Positions 5,488-13,686 are shown, counted from the stretch's first letter. The stretch: DNA of 14,036 nucleotides from an uncultured Oscillospiraceae bacterium (GCA_934589325.1 CAKTNU010000021.1:1-14036); one strand, 5' to 3'. Translations and numbers: made by a program. The notes: generated from the sequence alone by a model not told the origin.

Positions 5488-7746
5488 TTAATCCTCTTCG
5501 ACTACGTTTGCAAGCAGTCTGCCCGCCATGGTCTTTGCACCGAGTACCCAGACCAGGTCACCGTTCTGTATCTGCATATTCACATCGGGCTGAACGATCG
5601 GGAGCTTATTGCGCTGAAGGCCGAGGACCATGCAGTCGTAATTGTCCCGCACGCCGCTGTCGCGCACGGTCTTGCCCGCAAGCTCCGAGCTCCGGTCAAC
5701 GGATATGGCGTAGGAATACAGCGCGTCCGCATCGGCGCTCTCGCCCGCGGTAAACTCGCGCAGGGTGGGCAGCTCCGCCGGGGACGCGATGCCAAGGTCA
5801 AGACAGAGATTGCGCAGCTCGGCGGGCTCACCGAGTATGTATATCACGTCGCCGCTATGCAGGACTGCGTCGCCGGAGGGAATGTTGATGCTGCGCTTGC
5901 CGCGGACGATTTTTATCACGTTTACGCCGAAGCGCTTTCCCCAGCCGAGCTCCTTGAGCGATCCGCCCTGCTGCTCGTATTTGAAGCTCAGCACATGCAG
6001 CCGTTGGTCGAGCCATTCGACCGCCTCGTCAGAGCCGATCCGCTGGAGCTGGCGCTCATTGAAGTTTGCGAGGAAACGTGCCTCGACCGAGAGATAGGCC
6101 GACGCAAACCAGCCGGAGCGGTATATCAGCAATACTGCCGCGAGTATCAGCGGCAGCAGCCACAGGCCGTTTATGCCGGATACGGTGTTGGCGGGAATAA
6201 AAGCGATGATGACGATAATGAGTACGCGTATCGCAGTCAATGCCATGAGCGGGAGACGGAAGTTGCGGTTTTTGACCCATAGCGCCGTAAACTGCGGAGA
6301 CTTCATATCCAGCATCGGACGGATGAACATTGCCATACCGACATAGACGACCGCAAGGCGGATGAGCTTTACCAGCCACGGCTCAAGGTTCAGCTCGCTT
6401 AAAAACGGCTGCAGGACGAGACTGCCGATGAGCGCGATGCCGAGCATCACCACGCCATAGAAGGCCGTGACCTTGACGTAGCGCCCAAGATACGCTGCCC
6501 AGTCGCTGTTTTTCTCCTTGCTCGTCTGCTCTTCGTCGGTGTATCGGGCGAGCTTGTCGGTCAGCTTTGAGGGCAGGACTTTTTCAAGCCATTCGTACAG
6601 CTTGTCGGAGCCCTTGATGAACGACGGCGTCGTGAGCGTTGTGATTATCGAGACGGAAACGATTATCGGGTAGATATAGTCCGCGATCACGCCGAGCGAC
6701 AGACCGAGAGATGCGATTATGAACGCAAATTCGCCTATCTGCGCCAGCGAACAGCCGCAGTGAACGGCATTTTTCAGCGTCTGGCCTGAGAGCAGGACGC
6801 CGAGAGAGGAGAATATCAGCTTGCCGACCAGTGTTACAAGCGTGATTATAAGTATTGGAACGATGTACTTTACTATCATCGCCGGGTCGAGCATCATGCC
6901 GACGGACAGGAAGAATACCGAGCCGAACAGATCCTTGACGCCGGAGGTCAGATGCTCCACACGCTCCGCGTGTACCGTACCGGCCAGCAGCGAGCCCGCC
7001 ATAAATGCGCCGAGCGCCGAGGAGAAGCCAAGGGCGTTTGCCAGCAGCACCATGCCGAAGCAGATGCCGAGCGAGCTTACAAGCAGTGTCTCATCGTTCA
7101 TGAGAGGAGTGGCTTTGTTCATCAGAGTTGGCAGGAGGTATATGCCGAGAATGAGCCACAGCGCGAGGTAAAGCACCAGCAGCGCCAGCTTCATTGCCAG
7201 TGCTCCGCCGGAGATGCTTTGGCTGACCGACAGCGTCGAAAGGATTATCATCATGAAGATCCCCGCGATGTCCTCAATGACCAGCGTGCCGAAAACAAGC
7301 TGTGCAAAGCTCTGATTCCGAACGCCCAGCTCATCAAAGGCTTTGATGATTATCGTTGTCGAGCTCATCGAGAGCATGCCGCCGAGAAATACGCTGTCCA
7401 TGATCCCCCAGCCCAGCAGCTGTCCTACACCGAAGCCAATGAGCAGCATGCCGCCGACCTCGGTCAGCGCCGTGATTATTGCCGTGCCGCCGACTTCGGC
7501 CAGCTTGTGGAGGTTAAACTCCAGTCCGAGACCGAACATCAGCACTATAACGCCTATTTCGCTCCACGTACTGATGGATGCACTGTCCGCAACGGTAAAA
7601 AACCATGGCATATACGGGCCTATCAGGAAGCCCGCGACTATGTAGCCCAAGACGAGAGGCTGCTTTATTTTTTTGAATATGACCGTGACGACTCCGGCCG
7701 TCAGCAGCATTATTGCCAGGTCAGATATCAGTTCGGGCAGATGCAT
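5488..7746 (-). CDS. CPA2-family cation:proton antiporter (KefB-type) with tandem RCK_C domains
   Basis: A 752-residue membrane protein. Residues about 5-385 are a Na+/H+-exchanger-fold domain of the CPA2 family, with SSTTIIIKAFDELG (about 128-141), VIEDIAG (157-162) and VFFLSVGMMLDP (about 277-288). The ion-binding site reads E158-D159, not the double Asp of electrogenic exchangers, which hints at electroneutral exchange (inference). A charged linker (about 400-430) leads to about four more helices (430-560). Two RCK_C/TrkA-C domains then follow (about 590-660 and 680-750). No Rossmann RCK_N with a glycine-rich loop is seen, unlike classical KefB/KefC. RCK_C domains bind regulatory ligands, c-di-AMP in several Firmicutes transporters. 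The gene follows the KdpE-like gene by 65 bases; GGAGG is about 12 bases before the ATG, a long spacing. Likely role: K+ or Na+ efflux under two-component control. Confidence 0.92.
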   Translation of the reverse strand: MHLPELISDLAIMLLTAGVVTVIFKKIKQPLVLGYIVAGFLIGPYMPWFFTVADSASISTWSEIGVIVLMFGLGLEFNLHKLAEVGGTAIITALTEVGGMLLIGFGVGQLLGWGIMDSVFLGGMLSMSSTTIIIKAFDELGVRNQSFAQLVFGTLVIEDIAGIFMMIILSTLSVSQSISGGALAMKLALLVLYLALWLILGIYLLPTLMNKATPLMNDETLLVSSLGICFGMVLLANALGFSSALGAFMAGSLLAGTVHAERVEHLTSGVKDLFGSVFFLSVGMMLDPAMIVKYIVPILIITLVTLVGKLIFSSLGVLLSGQTLKNAVHCGCSLAQIGEFAFIIASLGLSLGVIADYIYPIIVSVSIITTLTTPSFIKGSDKLYEWLEKVLPSKLTDKLARYTDEEQTSKEKNSDWAAYLGRYVKVTAFYGVVMLGIALIGSLVLQPFLSELNLEPWLVKLIRLAVVYVGMAMFIRPMLDMKSPQFTALWVKNRNFRLPLMALTAIRVLIIVIIAFIPANTVSGINGLWLLPLILAAVLLIYRSGWFASAYLSVEARFLANFNERQLQRIGSDEAVEWLDQRLHVLSFKYEQQGGSLKELGWGKRFGVNVIKIVRGKRSINIPSGDAVLHSGDVIYILGEPAELRNLCLDLGIASPAELPTLREFTAGESADADALYSYAISVDRSSELAGKTVRDSGVRDNYDCMVLGLQRNKLPIVQPDVNMQIQNGDLVWVLGAKTMAGRLLANVVEED

Positions 7747-7811
7747 CTATAAGTCGTACCTCCTGTACCGTGTTTGTTTATTTTATGCTTGGGTGCCGCC
7801 GTGTGAAAGGA

Positions 7812-8522
7812 TCATTCGGTGCCTTCTATCATTCTATAGCCTACGCCGACCTCGGTAAAGATATACTGCGGCTCGGCGGGGTTGGCTTCTATCTTGCGGC
7901 GGATATTAGCCATATTGACGCGGAGTATCTGGTTGCTGCCCTTGCTCTGCGGACCCCACAGTTCGCGCATGATAAAGTCATAGGTCAGCACCTTGCCTGC
8001 GCACTTGCCGAGCAGTGCGACTATCTTGAATTCATTCTGGGTAAGATGTGCATTTTCGCCGTTGACGAGGACCTGATGCTTGTCATAGTCAATGGTCAGG
8101 CCGCCGGCGACGAATTTGCCGGAGCTGGCCAGGCCTTCGTTTGCAAGGCCGGAGCGTGTGTGCCGTATGGCAACGCGGATGCGCGCCAACAGCTCAGCCG
8201 CGCCGAAGGGCTTGGTTATGTAATCGTCCGCGCCCTTGTCCAGGGCCTCGACCTTGTCGCGCTCGTATGTGCGCGCCGAGACGACTACTATGGGTATCTG
8301 TGTCCACTGGCGGACGGCGCTGATTATGTTCATTCCGTCCATGTCGGGCAGACCGAGGTCAAGGACTACAAGATCCGGGCAGTGTGAGCTTATCATCGAA
8401 AACGCCTCGGCGCCGGTGTGCGCGAGTATTACGTCATAGCCGTTCGCCGTCAGAATGGCGCGGATAAAGCCGGATATGCCCTTTTCATCTTCTACTACCA
8501 ATATTTTATCTTTAATATTCAT
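7812..8522 (-). CDS. kdpE: KdpE-like OmpR-family response regulator
   Basis: A 236-residue response regulator. The receiver domain (about 6-120) keeps the acidic pair E11-D12, the phosphoacceptor D55 in VVLDLGLPD, S82 and K104 in TKPFG. A linker leads to an OmpR-type winged-helix domain (about 137-232), with LTQNEFKIVALL, LWGPQSKGSNQILRVNMANI and TEVGVGYRM. The RQW segment, WGP motif and GVGYR ending resemble KdpE specifically. Its ATG lies inside the end of the kinase gene (about 11 bases of overlap), with AGGAAAAGG as the ribosome binding site, so the two are translationally coupled. KdpE normally activates the kdpFABC K+ pump, absent here; the neighbouring antiporter and the CGTTAA repeat arrays are the visible candidate targets. 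Confidence 0.92.
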   Translation of the reverse strand: MNIKDKILVVEDEKGISGFIRAILTANGYDVILAHTGAEAFSMISSHCPDLVVLDLGLPDMDGMNIISAVRQWTQIPIVVVSARTYERDKVEALDKGADDYITKPFGAAELLARIRVAIRHTRSGLANEGLASSGKFVAGGLTIDYDKHQVLVNGENAHLTQNEFKIVALLGKCAGKVLTYDFIMRELWGPQSKGSNQILRVNMANIRRKIEANPAEPQYIFTEVGVGYRMIEGTE

Positions 8523-9588
8523 CCTTTTCCTCTCCTAACCGTAAAGAAAATGTAAATTTTGCGCCGCCGCCCGGCTGATTCTCGGCCCAGATACGGCCGC
8601 CGTGTGCCATGGCGATGGTTTTGCATACCATAAGTCCAATGCCCATGTTGCGGGTCTTGTCCACATTACCCCCGCCGAGCTGGAGCGTGCCGTTGAACAG
8701 ATGCTCAAGCTCACTCTTCGGTATCCCGCGGCCATTGTCGCTGACGGATATCTCCGCAAAGCCGTCAACCTTCCTTGTGCCGATGACTATGCGGGTCGTG
8801 CTCTCACCGTGCTGGACGGCGTTGTCCATGAGATTGAGAAGAAGCTGCTCGATGAGCATCGCGTCCATCGGGACAAAGAACAGATCATCCGGGACTGTGA
8901 CCGAGACCGCGATGTCCGGGTTCTTTTTCCGGAATTTTACCACGACCTCGCTCACGACCTCTTCAAGTACCTCGTCCTCTTTCTTTATCGCGCCCGGCTT
9001 GTCATCGCTTATGCGCGTGATGGACAGAAGATTTTCGACCATGCGGCACAGCCAATCGGCATCCTTCTTTGCGTCGTTGAGAAGGTCGGCACGCTGCGCG
9101 GCTGTCAGCGCGTCGCCGCTTTCAAGGACGGCGGATATCGCACCGCTTATTGAGGTGAGCGGGGTGCGCAGATCGTGGGATATGGCTCGCAGAAGATTTG
9201 CCCGCATCTTCTCCTGCTCGGCCTCGAGCCGTATGCGGTTCTGTTCCTTGACTCGTGACGCCAGCGTCGATACCGCAAAGCCGACGGCAAGCATAGTCAC
9301 AAAGGTCAGCGGGTAGCCGTAGATTGAGAAATTCAGCTCGGCATACGGGTAGGTAAATGCCCAGTTGACGGCGATAACGCTTGTCGTTGCAGCGAGAAAG
9401 CCGTAAAAATATCCGTCCGTCATCAGCGCGATTATCAGCACCATGAGCACGAATATCATCGGCACATGTACGTCCGATGTGCTGACCCGCTGCAGCAGCG
9501 CACACACCGCCGCTGCCGAGCCCATCGCGGCGAAGTATATCAGCCAGCCCTTGACGGACATTGGGAAATATTTTTTTAGGAATTTCAT
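8512..9588 (-). CDS. Short KdpD-type sensor histidine kinase (DUF4118 membrane domain + kinase)
   Basis: A 358-residue kinase corresponding to the C-terminal half of KdpD. Four hydrophobic helices (about 14-110) form the DUF4118 membrane module, ending in YGYPLTFVTMLAVGF. A coiled segment and the HisKA domain follow, with H138 in AISHDLRTPL. The HATPase domain has the N box (LLLNLMDNAVQHG), G1 (SDNGRGIP) and a G2 region (MGIGLMVCKTIAMAHGG). The N-terminal KdpD domain and the USP-like domain of full KdpD (about 890 residues in E. coli) are absent, so K+/c-di-AMP sensing through those modules is not available. An in-frame TGA lies just upstream, fixing ATG 9588 as the first possible start; the ribosome binding site is weak (GGAAGGG about 13 bases away). 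First gene of the kinase-regulator-antiporter unit. Confidence 0.92.
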   Translation of the reverse strand: MKFLKKYFPMSVKGWLIYFAAMGSAAAVCALLQRVSTSDVHVPMIFVLMVLIIALMTDGYFYGFLAATTSVIAVNWAFTYPYAELNFSIYGYPLTFVTMLAVGFAVSTLASRVKEQNRIRLEAEQEKMRANLLRAISHDLRTPLTSISGAISAVLESGDALTAAQRADLLNDAKKDADWLCRMVENLLSITRISDDKPGAIKKEDEVLEEVVSEVVVKFRKKNPDIAVSVTVPDDLFFVPMDAMLIEQLLLNLMDNAVQHGESTTRIVIGTRKVDGFAEISVSDNGRGIPKSELEHLFNGTLQLGGGNVDKTRNMGIGLMVCKTIAMAHGGRIWAENQPGGGAKFTFSLRLGEEKDEY

Positions 9589-9614
9589 TTCTGTGCATCA
9601 TCCCTTCCTACAGT

Positions 9615-9647
9615 ATTATAGCATACAGCCCGTTAAGCCGGCGTTAA
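9615..9647 (-). promoter_or_regulatory. Kinase-operon promoter with two 11-bp CGTTAA repeats
   Basis: On the minus strand, TGCTATAAT gives an extended -10 (TATAAT at 9615-9620). No -35 consensus exists at 17 bases (CGCCGG). Instead CGTTAA occurs at 9631-9636 and 9642-9647, 11 bp apart and spanning the -35 position. This mirrors the array at 5360-5413 and suggests autoregulation by the KdpE-like protein. Confidence 0.55.
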
Positions 9648-9653
9648 GAAATT

Positions 9654-9680
9654 AACGCCGATGCAATTTGCATCGGCGTT
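9654..9680 (-). terminator. Hairpin, probable terminator of the DUF4867 operon
   Basis: A perfect 13-bp inverted repeat (AACGCCGATGCAA / TTGCATCGGCGTT) lies about 85 bases beyond the DUF4867 stop codon. On the minus strand only a loose T-rich tail (TTAATTTCTT) follows, so termination may be partial. Its inner end shares bases with a shorter GGCGTTAA/TTAACGCC dyad at 9640-9659. The stretch 9681-9764 between it and the gene holds only a weak dyad (CAGCG...CGCTG, 9732-9762) and no recognisable gene. Confidence 0.55.
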
Positions 9681-9764
9681 TTAAGATGAAATGTTCAAAA
9701 ATTCATAGGGGATATATTACTTGCGTATTCCCAGCGGCAAAAACTTTGCGAAGTGTTTCGCTGT

Positions 9765-10436
9765 TTAAATGTTCAACGCTATGTTCTCCCCTGCAATGCC
9801 GACAAAGGCGCCCTTCGCCGCCTGCGGAGAATCGGCATGGCAGATGAGCCATTTGTTGCGCATCCACAGCAGCCCATCCTCACCGGGGAGAGAGCTGTCG
9901 ACCGAGTCAAGCGGGGCGTTTGTCCCCTCGGTCAGCACAACGAGGCAGTTGAAGCCGTCCTCACTGATGCGGCACGGCGCGAAATGCAGCACACGGGGGT
10001 ATATCTCCACCGGCGTATCCGGCGGCAGATAGAAGCCGACTACCCGGCGGCTGTCAAGCACTCGGTCAATGACATCGTCAGGCAGGGCGAGCAGCAGCAC
10101 GAGACCGGTGGTAGTGAAGTTCACCTCACTGCAGCGGTGATATTCTTCCGCATTGAGCGTGAAGCCGTGGCCGTTGCAGTATCCGGCCTGAACGGGCATG
10201 CCGCCGAAAACGGACAGCTTTATCCGTTCCGTCTCGTCAAGCGCCATCAGTGCCGCATCTGATGCTGCATAGCAGTTGCCGCTGTCGGGAATGGGCGCGG
10301 CAAGCATCGCGCTTTTCAGCGCGGAAGTATCTCCGAGATCAAGGACCCGGCCGTAGCGGGCAAATTCTGCATCGTGCACGCTGTATATCGGCAGACCGGG
10401 GTTCTTTTCGGAAAGAAGAGCAAGAATATCTTTCAC
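9765..10436 (-). CDS. DUF4867-family protein (cupin-like)
   Basis: A 223-residue cytosolic protein that I recognise as DUF4867-like from GGMPVQAGYCNGHGFTLNAE, EYHRCSEVNF, PPDTPVEIYPRVLHFAPC and VVLTEGTNAPL. H100, H151 and nearby acidic residues in beta-rich surroundings resemble a cupin-style metal site (inference). The start is a GTG at 10436 that overlaps the TGA of the ROK gene, with GGAGG six bases upstream; this is translational coupling. It is the last gene of a leftward operon of sugar-catabolism type. Genes of this family occur near sugar-phosphate isomerases in gut Firmicutes, as I recall, so an isomerase or epimerase role is plausible. No activity can be assigned from sequence. Confidence 0.78.
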   Translation of the reverse strand: MKDILALLSEKNPGLPIYSVHDAEFARYGRVLDLGDTSALKSAMLAAPIPDSGNCYAASDAALMALDETERIKLSVFGGMPVQAGYCNGHGFTLNAEEYHRCSEVNFTTTGLVLLLALPDDVIDRVLDSRRVVGFYLPPDTPVEIYPRVLHFAPCRISEDGFNCLVVLTEGTNAPLDSVDSSLPGEDGLLWMRNKWLICHADSPQAAKGAFVGIAGENIALNI

Positions 10437-11653
10437 ATCAGACCTCCAATTTCAAAAAACCTCTCCACCATCAAGAGTCCTGCAGCGGAGTTCTCAAGAG
10501 TCTGGTTGTAGCGGCTCTTTTCTATGGGAATATTATGTCCGTAGTCGACACCCTCGCGCATCTCAGCCATGAGCTTGGTGAGATAATAGGGGTTTTCAAA
10601 CATCCGGCCGTAGAGCACCAGCTTGCCGGGGTCAAGTGTGTAGATGACGCTCTTGAGCGCAGCGGCAAGAGCCGCTATCGCCGTATCAACAAGCTGGGCG
10701 ACTGCGAGGTCGCCGTTCTGGGCAGCGTTGAACACGTCGTCTATTGTGAGCGAGGAGGCGTCGCGGCCTTTGCAGATGTTCCACAGCACCGGAGTTTTTT
10801 CGGGCGAGAGTATCGCACGTGCGCCGTCGAGAATAGCGGTCGGGGAGGCGATGGTCTCCAGACAGCCGCTTTTGCCGCAGGAGCAGGGCTTGCCGCCGCG
10901 CTTTATCACGGGGATGTGGCCGATCTCGGCACACTGCTCGCTGCTGCCGCGCCAGATGCGGCCGTTTATCGACAGCGACGCGCCGATACCGTATTCACAG
11001 CGCAGGAAAAACTGCGAACTGAGATCCTCATCTCTTGCCTTGAACATCTGGGCTGCAAACAGCGCCCGGACATTGTTGGACATCACGCAGGGCAGGCCGG
11101 TGAGCTCCTCGAAGCGGTCGCATATAGGGAAGTCCTTTGTGTCTATCGCGCCGAAGCTGTTCCGCACGACGCGGCCGTCAGGCGAGGTGATGCCGCGTAT
11201 TGCGATGCCGAGACCGATGATGAGCCCGCGGTCGAGCCGATTTGCCTCCGTAAGCTCTTCCAGCCGCGACGAGAGACGGCGAACAGTCTCCTCCGCAGGG
11301 CAGAGCGATTCAAGCGGCAGCTCCTCGGAGAATATCACCGAGCCGTCGAGCCAGACGGCGGAAAGTATCGCCTGACGCAGGTTTATCAGTACGCCGAGCG
11401 CACAGCGGGCGCGGGAGTTGAGCTCGACTGTGACCTCGCGCCGCCCGACACCGCCGCTCGGCAGAGGGCTGCCCTCGCAGACCAGCCCCTCGGATATCAT
11501 TTCACCGACGATTTTTGTTATTGCCGCGGGGGTGAGCTTCGTGCTTTCGGCAAGGCGCTTGCGCGACATGCTGCCGCGCTCGTGCAGAAGCCGCAGAGCG
11601 GCACTTCTGTTCGTGCGCTTGATGCCCATCATGTTGTCGCCTTCATATATCAT
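10433..11653 (-). CDS. ROK-family transcriptional regulator
   Basis: About 406 residues. The N-terminal winged helix (about 16-60: LRLLHERGSMSRKRLAESTK, then LTPAAITKIVGEM) precedes a ROK domain (about 85-400). Zinc-site signatures are present: EIGH (243-246) and C257-x-C-G-x-x-G-C264-x-E. Where ROK sugar kinases have the catalytic N-D pair, this protein reads S-N-N-V (192-195), so the catalytic Asp is Asn, fitting a sugar-sensing regulator without kinase activity. Two starts are possible: ATG 11653 (weak GGGGATT) or ATG 11632 (GAAGG six bases upstream), the latter giving 399 residues. It lies between the transporter gene and the DUF4867 gene, with which it overlaps. It most likely represses this operon in the absence of a sugar or sugar phosphate. 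Confidence 0.93.
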   Translation of the reverse strand: MIYEGDNMMGIKRTNRSAALRLLHERGSMSRKRLAESTKLTPAAITKIVGEMISEGLVCEGSPLPSGGVGRREVTVELNSRARCALGVLINLRQAILSAVWLDGSVIFSEELPLESLCPAEETVRRLSSRLEELTEANRLDRGLIIGLGIAIRGITSPDGRVVRNSFGAIDTKDFPICDRFEELTGLPCVMSNNVRALFAAQMFKARDEDLSSQFFLRCEYGIGASLSINGRIWRGSSEQCAEIGHIPVIKRGGKPCSCGKSGCLETIASPTAILDGARAILSPEKTPVLWNICKGRDASSLTIDDVFNAAQNGDLAVAQLVDTAIAALAAALKSVIYTLDPGKLVLYGRMFENPYYLTKLMAEMREGVDYGHNIPIEKSRYNQTLENSAAGLLMVERFFEIGGLM

Positions 11654-11674
11654 AGCTCAATCCCCAATCTACGC

Positions 11675-12592
11675 TCAGCCGCCGGGCTGCAGTGCTTTTC
11701 TGTTTATCCTGCCGCGCAGCAGGATCAGCACTGCGCCGCACAATACAGTAAATATACCAAGCAGTTTGCGCCGCGTCAACTCTTCATTGAGGAAAAATAC
11801 CCCGATAAAGCAGCTGACGACCGGCATCAGCAGCAGATACAGCTTTACTACCCAAACCTCGTAGCGTTTGAGGTTGCGGTAGTAAAAGAAATATATCCCC
11901 GTCTGCGCAAGCCCGCCGAGGGCCACCATCGCCCACATGAACGGTGTCAGCCTGAATGCCGACGGCGAGACCGCACCGGTCAGCGCGGCCGTGCTGCCGA
12001 AGAGCAGCAGCACAACAAAATTATTATAGTAAGATATCGTGTCCGCGTCCTCGTGGTATTTCTCCTGCGCATTTTTGATGATGAACGCATTCACGGTGAC
12101 GCACATTGCGCTGAGAATGAAGAAAAGATCCGTCGGATTCAGCCGCATACCGCGGAAATCGACGCCGAGAACGAGCAGAACGCCGCCTATCATGACCAGT
12201 GTACCCAGCCAGTCGGACGCGAAGAGCTTCTTGCGGTAGATCACCACTGTTGCGAGATTTACCATCAGCACGTCGGTTTTCAAAAGGGCTGTGCCGGTGC
12301 TCAGGGAGCCGCCGGCATAGCCCAGGTTTGCAAACAGGTCGAGCAGAAACCCAAACACGCCTATCGCGATAAGCGTGATGAGCTGCTTTTTGCCCTGCCG
12401 CAGCAGCGCACCGAAGGTGTGATCCTCATACAGCTGCACGGTCAGGAATATCAGCGCCGCGAGGCGCAGCAGCATGCCGGAGAGGGCGGCGGAACCGGTC
12501 GCATCTACAAGCAGCTTTGAAACCGTGTAGTATATCGACCATGACAGCACCATGCCGCCTATCATCAGGCCGCTTTTCAGCTTAGAACTCAT
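11675..12592 (-). CDS. EamA/DMT-superfamily transporter
   Basis: A 305-residue protein with about ten hydrophobic helices arranged as two EamA repeats. The first runs about 8-145 (GGMVLSWSIYYTVSKLLV ... GTLVMIGGVLLVLGVDF). The second runs about 152-292 (LFFILSAMCVTVNAFIIKNA ... LGIFTVLCGAVLILLRG). DMT proteins move metabolites, amino acids or sugars, often outward. Its ATG overlaps the stop of the alcohol dehydrogenase gene (ATGA), and the ROK gene follows after 21 or 42 bases. In this context it may import the substrate or export an end product of the pathway; the cargo cannot be read from sequence. Confidence 0.88.
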   Translation of the reverse strand: MSSKLKSGLMIGGMVLSWSIYYTVSKLLVDATGSAALSGMLLRLAALIFLTVQLYEDHTFGALLRQGKKQLITLIAIGVFGFLLDLFANLGYAGGSLSTGTALLKTDVLMVNLATVVIYRKKLFASDWLGTLVMIGGVLLVLGVDFRGMRLNPTDLFFILSAMCVTVNAFIIKNAQEKYHEDADTISYYNNFVVLLLFGSTAALTGAVSPSAFRLTPFMWAMVALGGLAQTGIYFFYYRNLKRYEVWVVKLYLLLMPVVSCFIGVFFLNEELTRRKLLGIFTVLCGAVLILLRGRINRKALQPGG

Positions 12593-13686
12593 TTCAGCGC
12601 TTCAAACATTGCCCGCAACGCGGCCTCGTCCATGTGGACGGGGTTGTTTTTCATCAGCGGATGTGCAGCACAGTCGCGGCAGAGCTTGTCGAGATCCACC
12701 TCGCCCAGCTCGCTGAGCCGTGTGCGCAGTCCGCCGAGCTTTTTGAGCTCTGCGATGCGCTGTGCCAGCTCCTCCGTACCGCTCAGGCCGACCTTGCGGC
12801 ACAGCGCCTCAAGCTGTTCGTCGGCATTGATGCGCACGAGGCTGTCCAGCGTGAAAGCACAGGCCTCGCCGTGCGGCAGATGATAATCCTCGGAGAGCGG
12901 ATAGCTGCAGGCGTGGCTTGCCGCAGTCTTGGGCAGGGCAAAGGCAAGGCCGCCGAGTGTAGCAGCATAGGACAGGGCGCTTCTTGCGTCCTTATCACTG
13001 CCGTCGCGGTATGCTTTTTCGAGGTTCCCGAGAATGAGGCGGACGGCTTCCGCGGTCATCAGCTCGCATATCGGCTGATGATGTACGCTCCAGAAGCCCT
13101 CGAGAGCGTGGGCCAATGCGTCGAGCCCGGTGTTCATCGTCGTCCGCGGCGGCACACTAATGCACAGCTCCGGATCGACTATCGCGGCCAGCGGCATAAA
13201 TGCCGGGTCGTTTATCGTCTTTTTCTCCGTGCCGTGGCTTATGACGGATACCTGCGTGACCTCGCTGCCGGTCCCGGCGGTGGTCGGTACTGCGACGACG
13301 GGCAGATGCACTGCCGGGAAGCGCCGATCACCGCGGTAATATTCTATTGCCTCGCCGCCGTCGAGCGTTATCGCGGCTGCAAACTTGGCCGTATCTATCG
13401 CGCTGCCGCCGCCGATGCCGATTATCGCGTCGGCTCCGTGCTCCCGGGCGAGCTTTACGGTCTCCACAACTCCGGAGAGCTGAGGGTTCTGCTCTACTCC
13501 GCCGAACACGGCGCACAGCTCGTCCATAGCGGAGACAAGCTCCTCGGCCTTCGGAGCGAAATGCCGCCCGCAGACGACGACGCAGCGATGCAGGCCGAGC
13601 TCAGAGAGCACATTATGCAACCCGGCGAATTTTCCCGCGCCGAAGAATATCTTTACCGGCTGGGAGTAGACAAAATCACTTACCAT
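12589..13686 (-). CDS. Iron-type alcohol dehydrogenase (metal-dependent group III)
   Basis: A 365-residue cytosolic oxidoreductase of the Fe-ADH family, near the usual 380. The nucleotide-binding half has GGGSAID (92-98) and TTAGTGSE (135-142). The metal ligands D189, H193, H258 and H272 are all present at spacings like those of FucO. The segment HACSYPLSEDYHLPHGEAC resembles members acting on small anionic aldehydes such as phosphonoacetaldehyde or sulfoacetaldehyde (a similarity judgement, not proof). The ATG at 13686 overlaps the end of the isomerase gene by 11 bases and the stop overlaps the transporter start, so it is within a tightly coupled operon. Likely reaction: NAD(P)H-dependent reduction of an aldehyde made by this pathway, or the reverse. 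Confidence 0.92.
   Translation of the reverse strand: MVSDFVYSQPVKIFFGAGKFAGLHNVLSELGLHRCVVVCGRHFAPKAEELVSAMDELCAVFGGVEQNPQLSGVVETVKLAREHGADAIIGIGGGSAIDTAKFAAAITLDGGEAIEYYRGDRRFPAVHLPVVAVPTTAGTGSEVTQVSVISHGTEKKTINDPAFMPLAAIVDPELCISVPPRTTMNTGLDALAHALEGFWSVHHQPICELMTAEAVRLILGNLEKAYRDGSDKDARSALSYAATLGGLAFALPKTAASHACSYPLSEDYHLPHGEACAFTLDSLVRINADEQLEALCRKVGLSGTEELAQRIAELKKLGGLRTRLSELGEVDLDKLCRDCAAHPLMKNNPVHMDEAALRAMFEALK

Noticed and set aside
9122..9601. 159-codon minus frame starting MMHRNEIPKK just upstream of the kinase
   Set aside because: Better placed relative to GGAAGGG than the kinase start, but its translation is a frame-shifted kinase sequence with no domain. The kinase frame contains all histidine-kinase boxes.
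10250..12520. 756-codon open frame on the plus strand
   Set aside because: It lies antisense to the ROK and EamA genes, which have clear domains and coupled starts. Its translation is rich in R, H, Q and A with no recognisable domain or membrane pattern, typical of a shadow frame in G+C-rich coding DNA.
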